From positions 141,132 to 205,131 of the forward strand of contig DASVUH010000016.1 of assembly GCA_036387135.1 (NCBI GenBank): a DNA stretch of 64,000 bases, read 5' to 3'. Below are positions 9,254 through 18,529 of this stretch, piece after piece (positions within the stretch are counted from its first letter, which is position 1; the number at the start of each line of letters is the position of its first letter). Below the pieces are notes generated by a model, which did no database searches, had not been told where the DNA came from, and saw only the letters and a program-made list of their open reading frames with translations. The stretch is from JALZCH01 sp036387135 (lineage in GTDB: Bacteria > Acidobacteriota > Blastocatellia > Pyrinomonadales > Pyrinomonadaceae). Position numbers and translations under genes: made by a program.

Positions 9254-9823
9254 GTGAAAATTCCGGCAATCAAAATCGAGCTTCCCGCTTGGGTCGAAAC
9301 CTTTGTTAAATGGGATAAACAATACAAATCGGACGAGGATAAAATGTCTCTGGCGATAAATTTATCGCTCGAAAACGTCAGGCAAAACACCGGCGGTCCG
9401 TTCGGAGCGGCAATTTTTGAAGTCGAATCAGGCAAGTTGTTGTCAGTCGGAATGAACCAGGTCGTCAGATTAAACAACTCTACTCTGCACGCGGAAGTAA
9501 CGGCGATTATGTCGGCTCAAACAGTTCTCGGCACGTTTTCGCTCAATTCGGCTGATTCGACAAAATACGAATTGTTCAGCTCCTGCGAGCCGTGCTGTAT
9601 GTGCTTGGGAGCGACGCTTTGGAGCGGCGTCAATCGTCTGGTTTGCGCCGCCAACAAAGACGACGCTTCGCAAATCGGCTTTGACGAAGGTCCGGTTTAC
9701 GAAAGCTCTTACGAGTATTTGGAAGCGAGAGGCATCAGCGTCAAACGCGGTTTTTTGCGCGATGAAGCAATCAAAGCATTTGATTTGTATCGCAAAACCG
9801 GCGGCGTTATTTACAATCGTTAG
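9254..9823 (+). CDS. guaD: Guanine deaminase-like nucleobase deaminase (cytidine deaminase fold)
   Basis: 189 residues, from a GTG at 9254 (ATG at 9344 is the internal alternative). The zinc site of the CDA fold is complete: LHAEV (His79, Glu81) and EPCCMC (Cys114, Cys117). GGPFGAAIF matches the substrate loop of Bacillus-type guanine deaminases (GuaD). It would convert guanine to xanthine plus ammonia. That fits the xanthine dehydrogenase genes immediately after it on the other strand, with which its last 4 bases overlap (stop codons interleave at 9820-9823). A tRNA adenosine deaminase (TadA) is the main alternative, less likely given this context. Confidence 0.82.
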   Translation: MKIPAIKIELPAWVETFVKWDKQYKSDEDKMSLAINLSLENVRQNTGGPFGAAIFEVESGKLLSVGMNQVVRLNNSTLHAEVTAIMSAQTVLGTFSLNSADSTKYELFSSCEPCCMCLGATLWSGVNRLVCAANKDDASQIGFDEGPVYESSYEYLEARGISVKRGFLRDEAIKAFDLYRKTGGVIYNR

Positions 9824-10752
9824 CTGTTTTTCAGTTCGCGCCGAACGGAAATCAACTCCGCCACGATGCTCACGGCAATTTCCGCCGGAGTCAAAGCGCC
9901 GATTTTTAAACCAATCGGCGCGCGAATCCGGTTTAATTCATTTTTAGAAAACCCTCTTTTTTCCATCTCCCGAAAAACTTCGCGCACGCGGCGCTCGCTG
10001 CCGATCATTCCAAGATACATGCAAGGTTTTTCGCGGCGCAAAATAGCCGCCAACGCCTGCACATCATAATCAAAACCGCGCGTCAGCAAAGCGACGAAAA
10101 GTCGCGATTCGTTGGCAAACCGGTTGATAATCGTTTCAATTGATTCGTCCAAAATTTCTTTTGCGTTTGGATAATTTTCCGCATTCGCCCATTCGGGGCG
10201 TTCGTCCTGCACGACAATTTCAAATCCGATATTCGCGGCGATATTCGCAAGCTCAATTCCTACGTGACCTGCTCCGATAATTAACAAAACTGGCGGCGGC
10301 TCAACACGCTCGACGAAAGCGTTTTTTAGCGGTAATTCATTTTCAGTCAATAAATACGGCGAAACTTGTTGATTAAAAGGAGTTGCCAGAATCGCGCTTT
10401 GCCTGTTTTCAAGATTTGCCAGAATTTGATTCACAATTCGCAGAGATTCCGCACCTTGCCACTTTTCCAGCCAAACCCGCATTCTGCCGCCGCAGATTCC
10501 TTCGGCTTGCAAAGTTGTCAAATCAATTTCTACCGCCTGTTTTTCGCCGGTCTGCAAAACAATTTTCGCCGTTTCGACGACTTTGGCTTCGCCCGCGCCG
10601 CCTCCGATTGTCCCGAAAATTTCGCCCGTTTCACAAACAATCATTTTTGCGCCGATTTCGCGGGGCGTCGAGCCTTTCGTCTCAATCACGGTCGCCAAAA
10701 CAGCCATCCGATTTTGCCGCAAAATTTCAGCCAACCGGCGAAAGAATTCCAT
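9820..10752 (-). CDS. xdhC: Xanthine dehydrogenase maturation factor XdhC
   Basis: 310 residues of the XdhC/CoxI family, which bind molybdenum cofactor, promote its sulfuration and insert it into xanthine dehydrogenase. The N-terminal XdhC_CoxI part carries ATVIETKGSTPREIGAKM and EGICGGRM. A Rossmann domain follows (LLIIGAGHVGIELANIA, about 170-300) with the conserved ending LTPAEIAVSIVAEL. The start lies 26 bases inside the end of xdhB, indicating translational coupling. It is third in xdhA-xdhB-xdhC, and its 3' end overlaps guaD on the opposite strand by 4 bases. Confidence 0.92.
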   Translation of the reverse strand: MEFFRRLAEILRQNRMAVLATVIETKGSTPREIGAKMIVCETGEIFGTIGGGAGEAKVVETAKIVLQTGEKQAVEIDLTTLQAEGICGGRMRVWLEKWQGAESLRIVNQILANLENRQSAILATPFNQQVSPYLLTENELPLKNAFVERVEPPPVLLIIGAGHVGIELANIAANIGFEIVVQDERPEWANAENYPNAKEILDESIETIINRFANESRLFVALLTRGFDYDVQALAAILRREKPCMYLGMIGSERRVREVFREMEKRGFSKNELNRIRAPIGLKIGALTPAEIAVSIVAELISVRRELKNS

Positions 10753-13108
10753 TGTCCTGCGTAACTAATTCCAATTCATCCGCGCGAACGGGCGCGGGCG
10801 GTTTTGGCGTCGGCGATTCGTTTTTGATTCGTTCAATCGCCATCAAAATCGCTTCGGGCGTGGCGGGCAGAGCGAGCGGAACATATTCGACTCGCTCGCC
10901 GAAAGCGGCAATTGCCGCGCGAATCGCTTCGCGCACCGAAATTGCCAGCATCAAAGGCGGTTCGCCGACGGCTTTGCTTCCGTAAATCACGCCGTTTTGC
11001 GGCGCGCGTTCGAGCAGTTTGACGTTAAATTTTTCGGGAATCTCACCAACGGTCGGGATTTTATAAGTGCTGGGCGAAAACGTCCGCAAGCGTCCTTCAT
11101 CGTCCCAAACAAGCTCTTCCATCGTCAGCCAGCCCATTCCCTGAACAAAACCGCCTTCGATCTGCCCCAAATCAATGAGAGGATTGAGTGATTCGCCGAC
11201 ATCGTGAACTATGTCAACCTGCCGCAAACGGAACGTTCCGGTAAAACCGTCAATTTCGACTTCGGAAGCAGCAGCGCCGTAAGCGAAATAATAAAACGGT
11301 CTGCCCGTGTTGGTTTTTACGTCCCAATGAATATTCGGCGTGCGGTAATATCCGGTCGCCAAAAGGCTGATGCGCTGTTGATACGCTTCTTTCACGGCAT
11401 CTGTAAAGGAAACGCGGTCTGACGGGTAATCGCGCGAAAAAATCCAATCGTTTTCAAAAACAAAATCTCCGGCAGCGCCGATGTCGAGCATCTTTGCTGC
11501 GACAGGCGTAAGTCTGGCTTTGATTTGTTCGCAGGCGTCTTTAACGGCTTGCCCATTTAAATCAGAACCGCTCGAAGCCGCCGTCGCAGAAGTGTTAGGA
11601 ACTTTATCAACCGCAGTTGGCGACATACGGATTTTTTCAACGGAAACGCCAAGCGTTCTGGCGGCGACTTGCAGCATTTTCGTGTGCAAGCCCTGTCCCA
11701 TTTCCGTGCCGCCGTGATTCAGCAAAATGCTTCCGTCGGTGTAAATCAGCAAGAGCGCGCCCGCTTGATTGTAAACGGTTTTATTAAACGAAATGCCGAA
11801 TTTTACAGGCGTAATCGCCAGCCCACGTTTTTTATAAAAATTGCTGCGGTTAAATTCTGTGATTTCCTTTTTCCTTTCGGAAAAATTCGCGTTTGATTTA
11901 ACTTCGCTCCAAACGCGCTCGATTCGGTTGTCGAAAATTTCCTGTCCGTAAGGTGTCGTGTTCGTCTCGCCCGCGCCGTGATAAAAATTGCATTCGCGCA
12001 CAGTTTCAGGCGGTAAATTTAAAGTTCTGGCTATTCGGTCAATGATTTCTTCGATGACAATCATTCCCTGCGGTCCTCCGAAACCGCGAAAAGCCGTGTT
12101 TGAAGTTTTGTTTGTCCGGGCGATTCGCCCAAGCACCTCAACGTGGGGAATGTAATAAGCGTTATCAATGTGAACCATCGCGCGCGACAAAACCGGCGGC
12201 GACAAATCCAGACTCCAGCCGCCGTCGGCGAAAAGCTCACACAAAAGTGAAATCAATTTTCCGTCCCGGTTATAACCGACTTTGTAGTTTGCCAAAAAGC
12301 CGTGGCGTTTTCCGGTCAAAATCATATCTTCGTGACGGCGCAGACGAACACGCGCGGGACGCCCGGTTTTATATGCCGCCAGCGCGACAATCGCCGCGTA
12401 AGGATTCGCCTGCGATTCTTTGCCGCCGAACGCGCCGCCCATCCGCAAAACCGTGACGTTGATTCGATTGCCCGGAATTCCCAAAACGCGCCCGACAATG
12501 ATTTGCGTTTCGGTCGGGTGTTGCGTCGAAGAATAAACTTGATAATTGCCTTCGGAATCGGGAATCGTCCAGGAAGTTTGCGTTTCGAGATAAAAATGAT
12601 CCTGCCCGTTCATCTCGACTTCGCCCGCGAGCCAATATTCAGCATCCGCGTTTTCCGGCTCCCCACGTTTCATTATCGTCGGAATTGTCAGAAAACTGTC
12701 TTTTTCAATTGCTTCTTTAATCGTCAAAACCGGCGCAAGCGGCGCGTATTCGACGACGACTCGTTTTGCAGCTTCGCGCGCGGCGTCTTCGGTTTCGGCA
12801 ACAACCCAAACAACGGCTTGTCCCCAATAAGAAATTTCTTCAATCGGAATCAGCGGTTCGTCGTGAATAATCGTTCCGGTGTCGTTTTCGCCCGGAATGT
12901 CGGCGGCGGTCAAAATTGTCACAACGCCCGGAATTTCAAACGCCGCGCTCGCATCAATCGCTAAAATTTTAGCTTTCGCGTGAGGCGCTAAAACCGGATA
13001 AAGCGACAGCATTCCGGCGGGCTGTCGCTGGTCGTCGGTGTAAACGGCTCTGCCCGAAACGTGATGCGCGGCGCTTTCGTGCGATATTGGCTGTCCGGCT
13101 TTGCTCAT
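10727..13108 (-). CDS. xdhB: Xanthine dehydrogenase, molybdenum-binding large subunit
   Basis: 793 residues, the molybdopterin subunit that oxidises hypoxanthine and xanthine to urate. Residues typical of true xanthine dehydrogenases are present: Glu in GGAFGGKES (about 225-232, counterpart of bovine Glu802), Arg in AFRGFGGPQG (about 339-348, counterpart of Arg880) and the catalytic Glu in AVGEPPL near residue 735. GTEMGQGLHTKM and GSDLNGQAVKD are further cofactor-binding motifs. This favours purine oxidation over CO or aldehyde oxidation. The start overlaps the xdhA stop by 4 bases, as in a coupled heterodimer. Confidence 0.94.
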   Translation of the reverse strand: MSKAGQPISHESAAHHVSGRAVYTDDQRQPAGMLSLYPVLAPHAKAKILAIDASAAFEIPGVVTILTAADIPGENDTGTIIHDEPLIPIEEISYWGQAVVWVVAETEDAAREAAKRVVVEYAPLAPVLTIKEAIEKDSFLTIPTIMKRGEPENADAEYWLAGEVEMNGQDHFYLETQTSWTIPDSEGNYQVYSSTQHPTETQIIVGRVLGIPGNRINVTVLRMGGAFGGKESQANPYAAIVALAAYKTGRPARVRLRRHEDMILTGKRHGFLANYKVGYNRDGKLISLLCELFADGGWSLDLSPPVLSRAMVHIDNAYYIPHVEVLGRIARTNKTSNTAFRGFGGPQGMIVIEEIIDRIARTLNLPPETVRECNFYHGAGETNTTPYGQEIFDNRIERVWSEVKSNANFSERKKEITEFNRSNFYKKRGLAITPVKFGISFNKTVYNQAGALLLIYTDGSILLNHGGTEMGQGLHTKMLQVAARTLGVSVEKIRMSPTAVDKVPNTSATAASSGSDLNGQAVKDACEQIKARLTPVAAKMLDIGAAGDFVFENDWIFSRDYPSDRVSFTDAVKEAYQQRISLLATGYYRTPNIHWDVKTNTGRPFYYFAYGAAASEVEIDGFTGTFRLRQVDIVHDVGESLNPLIDLGQIEGGFVQGMGWLTMEELVWDDEGRLRTFSPSTYKIPTVGEIPEKFNVKLLERAPQNGVIYGSKAVGEPPLMLAISVREAIRAAIAAFGERVEYVPLALPATPEAILMAIERIKNESPTPKPPAPVRADELELVTQDNGILSPVG

Positions 13109-14511
13109 CGAATCGCCTCCATTTCGACAAAGAATTTTTCAAACAAATTTGCCACAAGCAGTTTGCGATATTCGGCGCTGCCGCGAACATCGGTCAAAGG
13201 CGTGAAAGCGTTTTTCAATTGTTCTTTGGCATTTCTGACGGTTTCCAGATTCCATAATTTGCCGATCAACCAATCTTCAACCCCACGCGAGCGCGCCGGA
13301 ATCGCCGCTACGCCGCCGTAAGCGAGCCGCGCTTTGACGATTCGATTTTCCCGGTTTAAATCAATCGCAAAAGCTGCCGCGACAATGCTGATGTCGTCGG
13401 TTCCGCGTTTGCCGACTTTGTAAGATTGCTGAAGGCGACGTGCGGCATCGGCGGAAATTAATTTCGATAATTTAACCGAAACTATAATTTCGCCCGCTCG
13501 CAAATCGGTTTCCCGGTAGCCTCTGAAAAAATCTGCTAATAAAATTGTCCGCTCACCGCTTGCGCTCGCCAATTTCAATTCGGCGTCGAGCGAGAGAAAA
13601 ACCGGCGGCAAATCTCCAATCGGCGAAGCAGTGCCGACGTTTCCGCCAATGGTAGCGCGGTTTTTAATTTGTCTGGCGGCAAACCAATGCAGCATTTCGT
13701 CGAGTCCCGGAAACACGCCTTTCAGCTTTTCTTCAATGCGAGTCAATGAAACAGCCGCGCCGATTTCAACAAAATCAGCGGTTTGAATCAACGTTTTTAG
13801 CTCATCAACGTTTTCGGTCGAAATCAAAATTGGGAATTCTTTGGTGTGCCAGCTAAATTCCAAACCTAAATCCGTTGCGCCCGCAACCAAAACAGCTTCT
13901 GGAAATTCTTGGAGCAAATCCAAAACTTCTTTAAGAATTGTCGGACGATAAAATTTTTGCCCGCTTGTTTCATAAACGAACGAATCAGTCTTCAGATTTG
14001 CGGAGTTCAATTTTTCGCTGAATCGGTCTTCAATTTTTATCAAACGCTCGGCGGCGCGTCGAATCGGCAAATATCCGGTGCAGCGGCAAAGATTGCCTTC
14101 GATTGCGGCGTCGGTTATTTTGCCGTCGTAATAAGCCGCGAACATACTCATCACAAAACCCGGCGTGCAATAACCGCATTGCGAGCCTCCGGTTTCGATC
14201 ATCGCCGTTTGAACCGGATGCGGTTTTCCGTTGCCGATTCCTTCGACCGTGACGATTTCACGTCCGGCGACCGCTCCGAGCGGAATCAAACAACTGTTGA
14301 CGGCTTGAAAACAGGAAATTCCGTTTGAGCTTTCGCCGATTATCGCCACTGTGCAAGCGCCGCAATCGCCATCGCCGCAGCCTTCTTTTGTCCCGACGCG
14401 TCCGCTTCCGCGCAAAAATTCAAGCAAAGTCATTGTCGGCGACAAGTCGCCGAAAACCAGCTTTTCGCCGTTGATAATGAACGTCAAATGTTTGTTCAAA
14501 TTTTGATTCAT
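13105..14511 (-). CDS. xdhA: Xanthine dehydrogenase, FeS/FAD small subunit
   Basis: 468 residues, with both [2Fe-2S] domains and the FAD domain in one chain, as in Rhodobacter XdhA. Plant-type ferredoxin cluster: Cys45, Cys50 and Cys53 in GCGDGDCGAC, with Cys74. Second cluster: Cys112 and Cys115 in QCGYC, with Cys142 and Cys144 in LCRCTGY. FAD-binding region: VLVAGATDLGLEF near 200 and ATIGGNVGTASPIGDLPP near 280-300. It passes electrons from the molybdenum site to NAD. First gene of the xdhABC unit; divergent from the DMT-like gene, with 86 bases between for both promoters. Confidence 0.94.
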   Translation of the reverse strand: MNQNLNKHLTFIINGEKLVFGDLSPTMTLLEFLRGSGRVGTKEGCGDGDCGACTVAIIGESSNGISCFQAVNSCLIPLGAVAGREIVTVEGIGNGKPHPVQTAMIETGGSQCGYCTPGFVMSMFAAYYDGKITDAAIEGNLCRCTGYLPIRRAAERLIKIEDRFSEKLNSANLKTDSFVYETSGQKFYRPTILKEVLDLLQEFPEAVLVAGATDLGLEFSWHTKEFPILISTENVDELKTLIQTADFVEIGAAVSLTRIEEKLKGVFPGLDEMLHWFAARQIKNRATIGGNVGTASPIGDLPPVFLSLDAELKLASASGERTILLADFFRGYRETDLRAGEIIVSVKLSKLISADAARRLQQSYKVGKRGTDDISIVAAAFAIDLNRENRIVKARLAYGGVAAIPARSRGVEDWLIGKLWNLETVRNAKEQLKNAFTPLTDVRGSAEYRKLLVANLFEKFFVEMEAIR

Positions 14512-14597
14512 CTTTCAGCCGTTTGACCGAGTTATTGACAATTTACGCTCAAAAGCATTTTGTCGCAATCGCAATTTGTGCGTTAAAGTAGCTGACG

Positions 14598-15041
14598 ATG
14601 TTACAGGCGTTATTTATTTTATTCGCTTTGCTGGCGGGCGTGGCAGTCGCTTTACAAACCGGAGTCAATTCGCAGCTTAGATTTTGTCTCAATAATCCGA
14701 TTCAAGCCGGTTTCGTTTCGTTCGCTGTCGGAACGCTCGTGCTGGCGATTGTCGCGCTGCCGCAGGGAACTCGCTGGAATCTTGGGGAAATGAGCGGTTT
14801 TCCGTGGTGGGTTTGGACGGGCGGACTGCTCGGCGCGTTTTTCGTCATTTCGGCGATTTTGCTCGTTCCGCGTTTCGGCGCGGCGACTTATCTGGTTTTA
14901 AATTTAACCGGACAAATGATTACAGCGTTAATTTTAGATCATTACGGACTGCTCGGTTTTCCGGTTCAGCGAATCAGCTTTTTGCGTGTCGTCGGCGCGG
15001 TTTTGCTTGTTTTGGGAGTTGTTTTGATTCGCAGATTTTAA
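14598..15041 (+). CDS. YdcZ-type (DUF606) DMT-superfamily membrane protein
   Basis: 147 residues with about five hydrophobic segments, starting LFILFALLAGVAVALQ and including the family signature QTGVNSQLR and PWWVWTGGLLGAFFV. DUF606/YdcZ proteins are short half-size members of the drug/metabolite transporter superfamily that probably act as dimers. The substrate is unknown. Its position divergent from xdhA makes purine or urate transport thinkable, but nothing in the sequence shows it. Confidence 0.82.
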   Translation: MLQALFILFALLAGVAVALQTGVNSQLRFCLNNPIQAGFVSFAVGTLVLAIVALPQGTRWNLGEMSGFPWWVWTGGLLGAFFVISAILLVPRFGAATYLVLNLTGQMITALILDHYGLLGFPVQRISFLRVVGAVLLVLGVVLIRRF

Positions 15042-15063
15042 TTTGCTTTATTAAAATTTTCGT

Positions 15064-15110
15064 CAAAAAGAAAACTGGAGAGCAAAAAAAGCTCTCCAGT
15101 TTTCTTTTTG
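15064..15110. terminator. Bidirectional intrinsic terminator
   Basis: Positions 15064-15083 and 15091-15110 are exact 20-base inverted repeats with a 7-base A loop. The core CTGGAGAGC/GCTCTCCAG is flanked by A and T runs. It sits between the converging DMT-like and tricorn-like genes. Confidence 0.9.
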
Positions 15111-15124
15111 ATTTCCCGGTGTCT

Positions 15125-18100
15125 TTATTTATTAGCCTGCAAAGTCGCGCCTTTGAGTTGTTTGAGCAGCTCTTCGACTGCGACTTCGAGTTGCCGGTCG
15201 CGTCCGGCGAGGTTGTCTTCGGGCATATTATCAACTTTAATGTCGGGTTGGACGCCTGTATTTTCGAGATTTGTCCGCGCTTTATCCGCGAGATAAACCC
15301 CAATTCCCGGAGTGCGAACCGTCGAACCGTCAATCAGCGAGTAACTGCCTGTGCCGATGACCGCTCCCATTGTAGGCGTTCCGATAACTTTACCCAATCC
15401 TAAAGCACGGAAGCCAGCCGGAAACATTTCTGCATTAGAGGCTGATCGCCAGTTTTGCAAAACGACTTTGGGTCCGAAGAAACCGGCGCTCGGTCGAGTC
15501 GTCGGCTCGGTTCCGCGCGGGTGCCAGACTTGATATTGACGTTGAACCAACATGGCGAGCAATTCCTGTTCGATATTGCCGCCGCCGTTCCAACGCTGGT
15601 CAATAACCATCGCTTCTTTATCGCGGTATTCGCGCAGCTCTTTCTCAAACTTACGTAATGACGGTTGATTCATCGCTTGAATATGAATATAGCCGATGCG
15701 CCCGTTTGAGAGCTTGTTGACCGTTTCACGACGCTCTTTGACCCAGCGGTCATAGCGGAGCTGGCTGTAGCTGCCCATCGAAGTCGGTTCAATCCGAGTG
15801 CGCCACGCGCCTTCTTCGGACGGTTTATTGTTGAATGTCACGGCGACTTTGCGATTGAGACGGTAATTGAGCATCTGCCAGTATTCATCGCCAGCCCGAA
15901 CGGGTTTTCCGTCAATAGCAATTAAATAATCGCCGACGTTCACTTTTACCCAATCTTTGTCTGACGGACCTTCTTCATAAACGTGCGTCACGCGGTAGCG
16001 ACCCGTTTGCGCATCCGGTTCTAATTCAAGACCGAGATGCCCGGTCGAAGCTCCGCCCGGTTGACCACCGGGAGGCGGCGCTGCTCCGGTGTGCGAAGCA
16101 TTTAATTCACCGATCATCTCGTTGACGATGTTCAAAAGCTCCTGACGGTCGCCGACGTATTCAACCAGCGGTCGGTATTTAGCGCGCATCGCATCCCAAT
16201 CCGTGCCGTGCATTTTCGGGTCGTAAAAGCGATATTTCATCGTTCGCCAGGCATCGTCAAACATTTCAGCCCATTCAGCAGGACGGTCAATTTTGACTTT
16301 CGCCGTAAAGTTGATCCGGCGACGCTGCGCGGTTGTAGCCGAGCTGGACGGCGGCGCAGAACTGGCTGATGCGCCGGGAGGAAGCGGCGGCGGCATAGCT
16401 ACTGAATAAACGTAATCTCCTTCCTTAAAGAAAAGCGTGCGGTTGTCACGCGAAACATTCAAATTGGAAATTCCTCCGCCCGGTCCGCCCTGCTGTTGTT
16501 GCCCGGCACCGTCGCCGCCCGGCGCTGTCCCGGCGGCAATTCGAGTCAGCCGTTTGCCGTCGTCCTGAATCGAATAAATGACCGGAACGTTTGCTAGTCC
16601 CGCCGGTTCGCTCGAAACAAAAACGATGGTTTTGCTGTCGTTTGAGATGTTGTAGTTTGTTACGGCGAAAGGCATTCGCGTGATCTGCCGAGTGCGGCGT
16701 TTGAGTCCAGCCCAATCAATATTAATGGGTTTCGGCGGCTGTCTTGTCGCGGTTTGATTAGCGCGCGGGGCAGCGCCTGCCGCGCCTGCTTCGCCCGCTG
16801 TTTGCTGCGCCGCGGCTTCCTGTTCGGCGCGCTCTTCCGGGTCGTCCGGGTCTCGGTCTAATTTTTCGAGAGCAACCGAGTAAATCTGTACCGAAGGTTG
16901 ACCGGCATTAAAAGAACTGGATTCGATTCGTTGAAAATAGAGCTTGCGACCATCGGGAGAAAATCTGGCTCCCGTATCGCTGAAAGAATCGAATGTCACT
17001 TTTTTTTCTTCGCCGCCGGTTGACGGAACGATGTAAATATCGGTTGTGCGCGTAAAATCGGGTTTGGAAAACGCAATCCATTTGCCGTCCGGCGACCAAT
17101 CGGGCGAGCCGATTGATCCGTGTTGTGAAGCGCTAAGCTCTTTCGCCTGCTTGCTGGCAACATTGACGACGCGAAGCTTGTTGTCAGAAGCGGTGTAAGC
17201 GATTTGCGCCGAATCCGGTGCCCATGAATACGAGAATTTAAGCTCGTCCAAATCCGTAATTTTCTGGGCTTCGCCCGCGCCGTCCGATGCGACGACGTAA
17301 ATTTCCTCGCGCCCGCTGCGGTCGGAAACAAACGCAATCCATTTGCCGTCAGGCGAATATTCGACGTTGCGGTCGCGCCATTGACTGTCGGTGATTTGGC
17401 GTAAATCACCTTCTTCGACGGGAGCAGTGAATATTTCGCCGTGAATCGAAACGACCACGCGGCGCGAATTAGGAGCTAAAGCATAGTCGTCAACCTGTGA
17501 ACTGTAATCACGAATCTCGCTCAGGCTTTCCTGCGTTTCAGCATTAATATCGAGTTTAATAGGCGTCACTCGCTTGCTCGCCAAATCGAGTTTATGAATG
17601 CCGAAATCGTGTTCAAAAACAATTGTTTTACCGTCGGTTCCGATTGACGGGAAACGCACGTCGCCGTTTTTAAAAGAGGTGACCTTTTCAGCCTTGCCGC
17701 CGCTTTCGGAGATCCGCCAGATGTTGGTTAAACCTCCGGCGTCGCGGTCGCTGACGAAATAAATAAACCCGTCGCGCGCCCACATCGGATACGAATCCAT
17801 TCCATCAAAATCGGTGAGATTTGTGAAACGCCGCGCCGCGACATCCATTACAACCACATCCGATTGCATCGAGCCGCGATAGTATTTGCGCCAATAAGAT
17901 TGGGCTTTCTGATTAAAAGCGAGCCGCTTTCCGTCGGGCGAATAAGAGCCTTGCACGCCCATATCAACGCCCGCGTTCGTCGGCATTCCGCCTTCGACGC
18001 TGACAACGTAGAGCTTTCCGGCAAAATCTTCGCCGCGATTGCTGGCGAAAAGAATGCCGCGCCCGTCCGCCGTCCAATTCAAAACCGAATCTTCCGCCGA

Positions 18101-18418
18101 ATGCGAGGTCAACTGTTTCACGGTTCCGCCCGCCGCAGGCATCAAAAATACATCGAGGTTTCCATTACGGTCGCTCGAAAAAGCGATCCATTTTCCATCT
18201 GGCGAGAAACGCGGATAAACGTCTCTCGATTTATGTACGGTCAGGCGCTGAATGTTTTGTCCGGTTTCGTCAGCCGTCCACACGTCGCCCAAATAACTGA
18301 ATGCGACGCGACCCTGGTGATAATGCGGATAACGAACCAGCCGCGCCTCTTTTGCGATTGCCACCGTCGAAGCGGCAAAAAGCGCCGCGATTGCCAACAG
18401 GTAAATTTTCTTCATCAT
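15125..18418 (-). CDS. Tricorn-like secreted S41 peptidase
   Basis: 1097 residues with the tricorn layout. A signal peptide (MMKKIYLLAIAALFAASTVA) is followed by two PD40 beta-propeller blocks with repeated FSPDGKWIAFSSDR motifs (about 25-330 and 330-660). Then come a linker rich in Gly, Gln and Ala, a C1-like helical domain, a PDZ domain (about 820-910) and an S41 tail-specific protease domain. The nucleophile region reads SASNAEMFPAGFRALGLGKV, followed by GTPTMGAVIGT. These enzymes degrade peptides in the periplasm, the propellers gating access. Alone on its transcript, with a good terminator at 15064-15110. Confidence 0.92.
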   Translation of the reverse strand: MMKKIYLLAIAALFAASTVAIAKEARLVRYPHYHQGRVAFSYLGDVWTADETGQNIQRLTVHKSRDVYPRFSPDGKWIAFSSDRNGNLDVFLMPAAGGTVKQLTSHSAEDSVLNWTADGRGILFASNRGEDFAGKLYVVSVEGGMPTNAGVDMGVQGSYSPDGKRLAFNQKAQSYWRKYYRGSMQSDVVVMDVAARRFTNLTDFDGMDSYPMWARDGFIYFVSDRDAGGLTNIWRISESGGKAEKVTSFKNGDVRFPSIGTDGKTIVFEHDFGIHKLDLASKRVTPIKLDINAETQESLSEIRDYSSQVDDYALAPNSRRVVVSIHGEIFTAPVEEGDLRQITDSQWRDRNVEYSPDGKWIAFVSDRSGREEIYVVASDGAGEAQKITDLDELKFSYSWAPDSAQIAYTASDNKLRVVNVASKQAKELSASQHGSIGSPDWSPDGKWIAFSKPDFTRTTDIYIVPSTGGEEKKVTFDSFSDTGARFSPDGRKLYFQRIESSSFNAGQPSVQIYSVALEKLDRDPDDPEERAEQEAAAQQTAGEAGAAGAAPRANQTATRQPPKPINIDWAGLKRRTRQITRMPFAVTNYNISNDSKTIVFVSSEPAGLANVPVIYSIQDDGKRLTRIAAGTAPGGDGAGQQQQGGPGGGISNLNVSRDNRTLFFKEGDYVYSVAMPPPLPPGASASSAPPSSSATTAQRRRINFTAKVKIDRPAEWAEMFDDAWRTMKYRFYDPKMHGTDWDAMRAKYRPLVEYVGDRQELLNIVNEMIGELNASHTGAAPPPGGQPGGASTGHLGLELEPDAQTGRYRVTHVYEEGPSDKDWVKVNVGDYLIAIDGKPVRAGDEYWQMLNYRLNRKVAVTFNNKPSEEGAWRTRIEPTSMGSYSQLRYDRWVKERRETVNKLSNGRIGYIHIQAMNQPSLRKFEKELREYRDKEAMVIDQRWNGGGNIEQELLAMLVQRQYQVWHPRGTEPTTRPSAGFFGPKVVLQNWRSASNAEMFPAGFRALGLGKVIGTPTMGAVIGTGSYSLIDGSTVRTPGIGVYLADKARTNLENTGVQPDIKVDNMPEDNLAGRDRQLEVAVEELLKQLKGATLQANK

Positions 18419-18529
18419 CTTTTAAAATACTCAGGAATGAGTTGTAGGTTGTGCGCGCAATTGTAGATGAGTAAGTAAGCCAAATCAAGCGTTCGGCGAA
18501 ATATCTTTAACGCTTTGAAGAAAAAAGAA

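Noticed and set aside
10383..10985. 200-codon plus-strand frame over xdhC/xdhB
   Set aside because: Antisense to two overlapping genes with clear motifs.
12302..12964. 220-codon plus-strand frame
   Set aside because: Fully antisense to xdhB. Arg/Asn/Phe-rich shadow translation.
17864..18466. 200-codon plus-strand frame
   Set aside because: Antisense to the start of the tricorn-like gene, with no ribosome site or recognisable fold.
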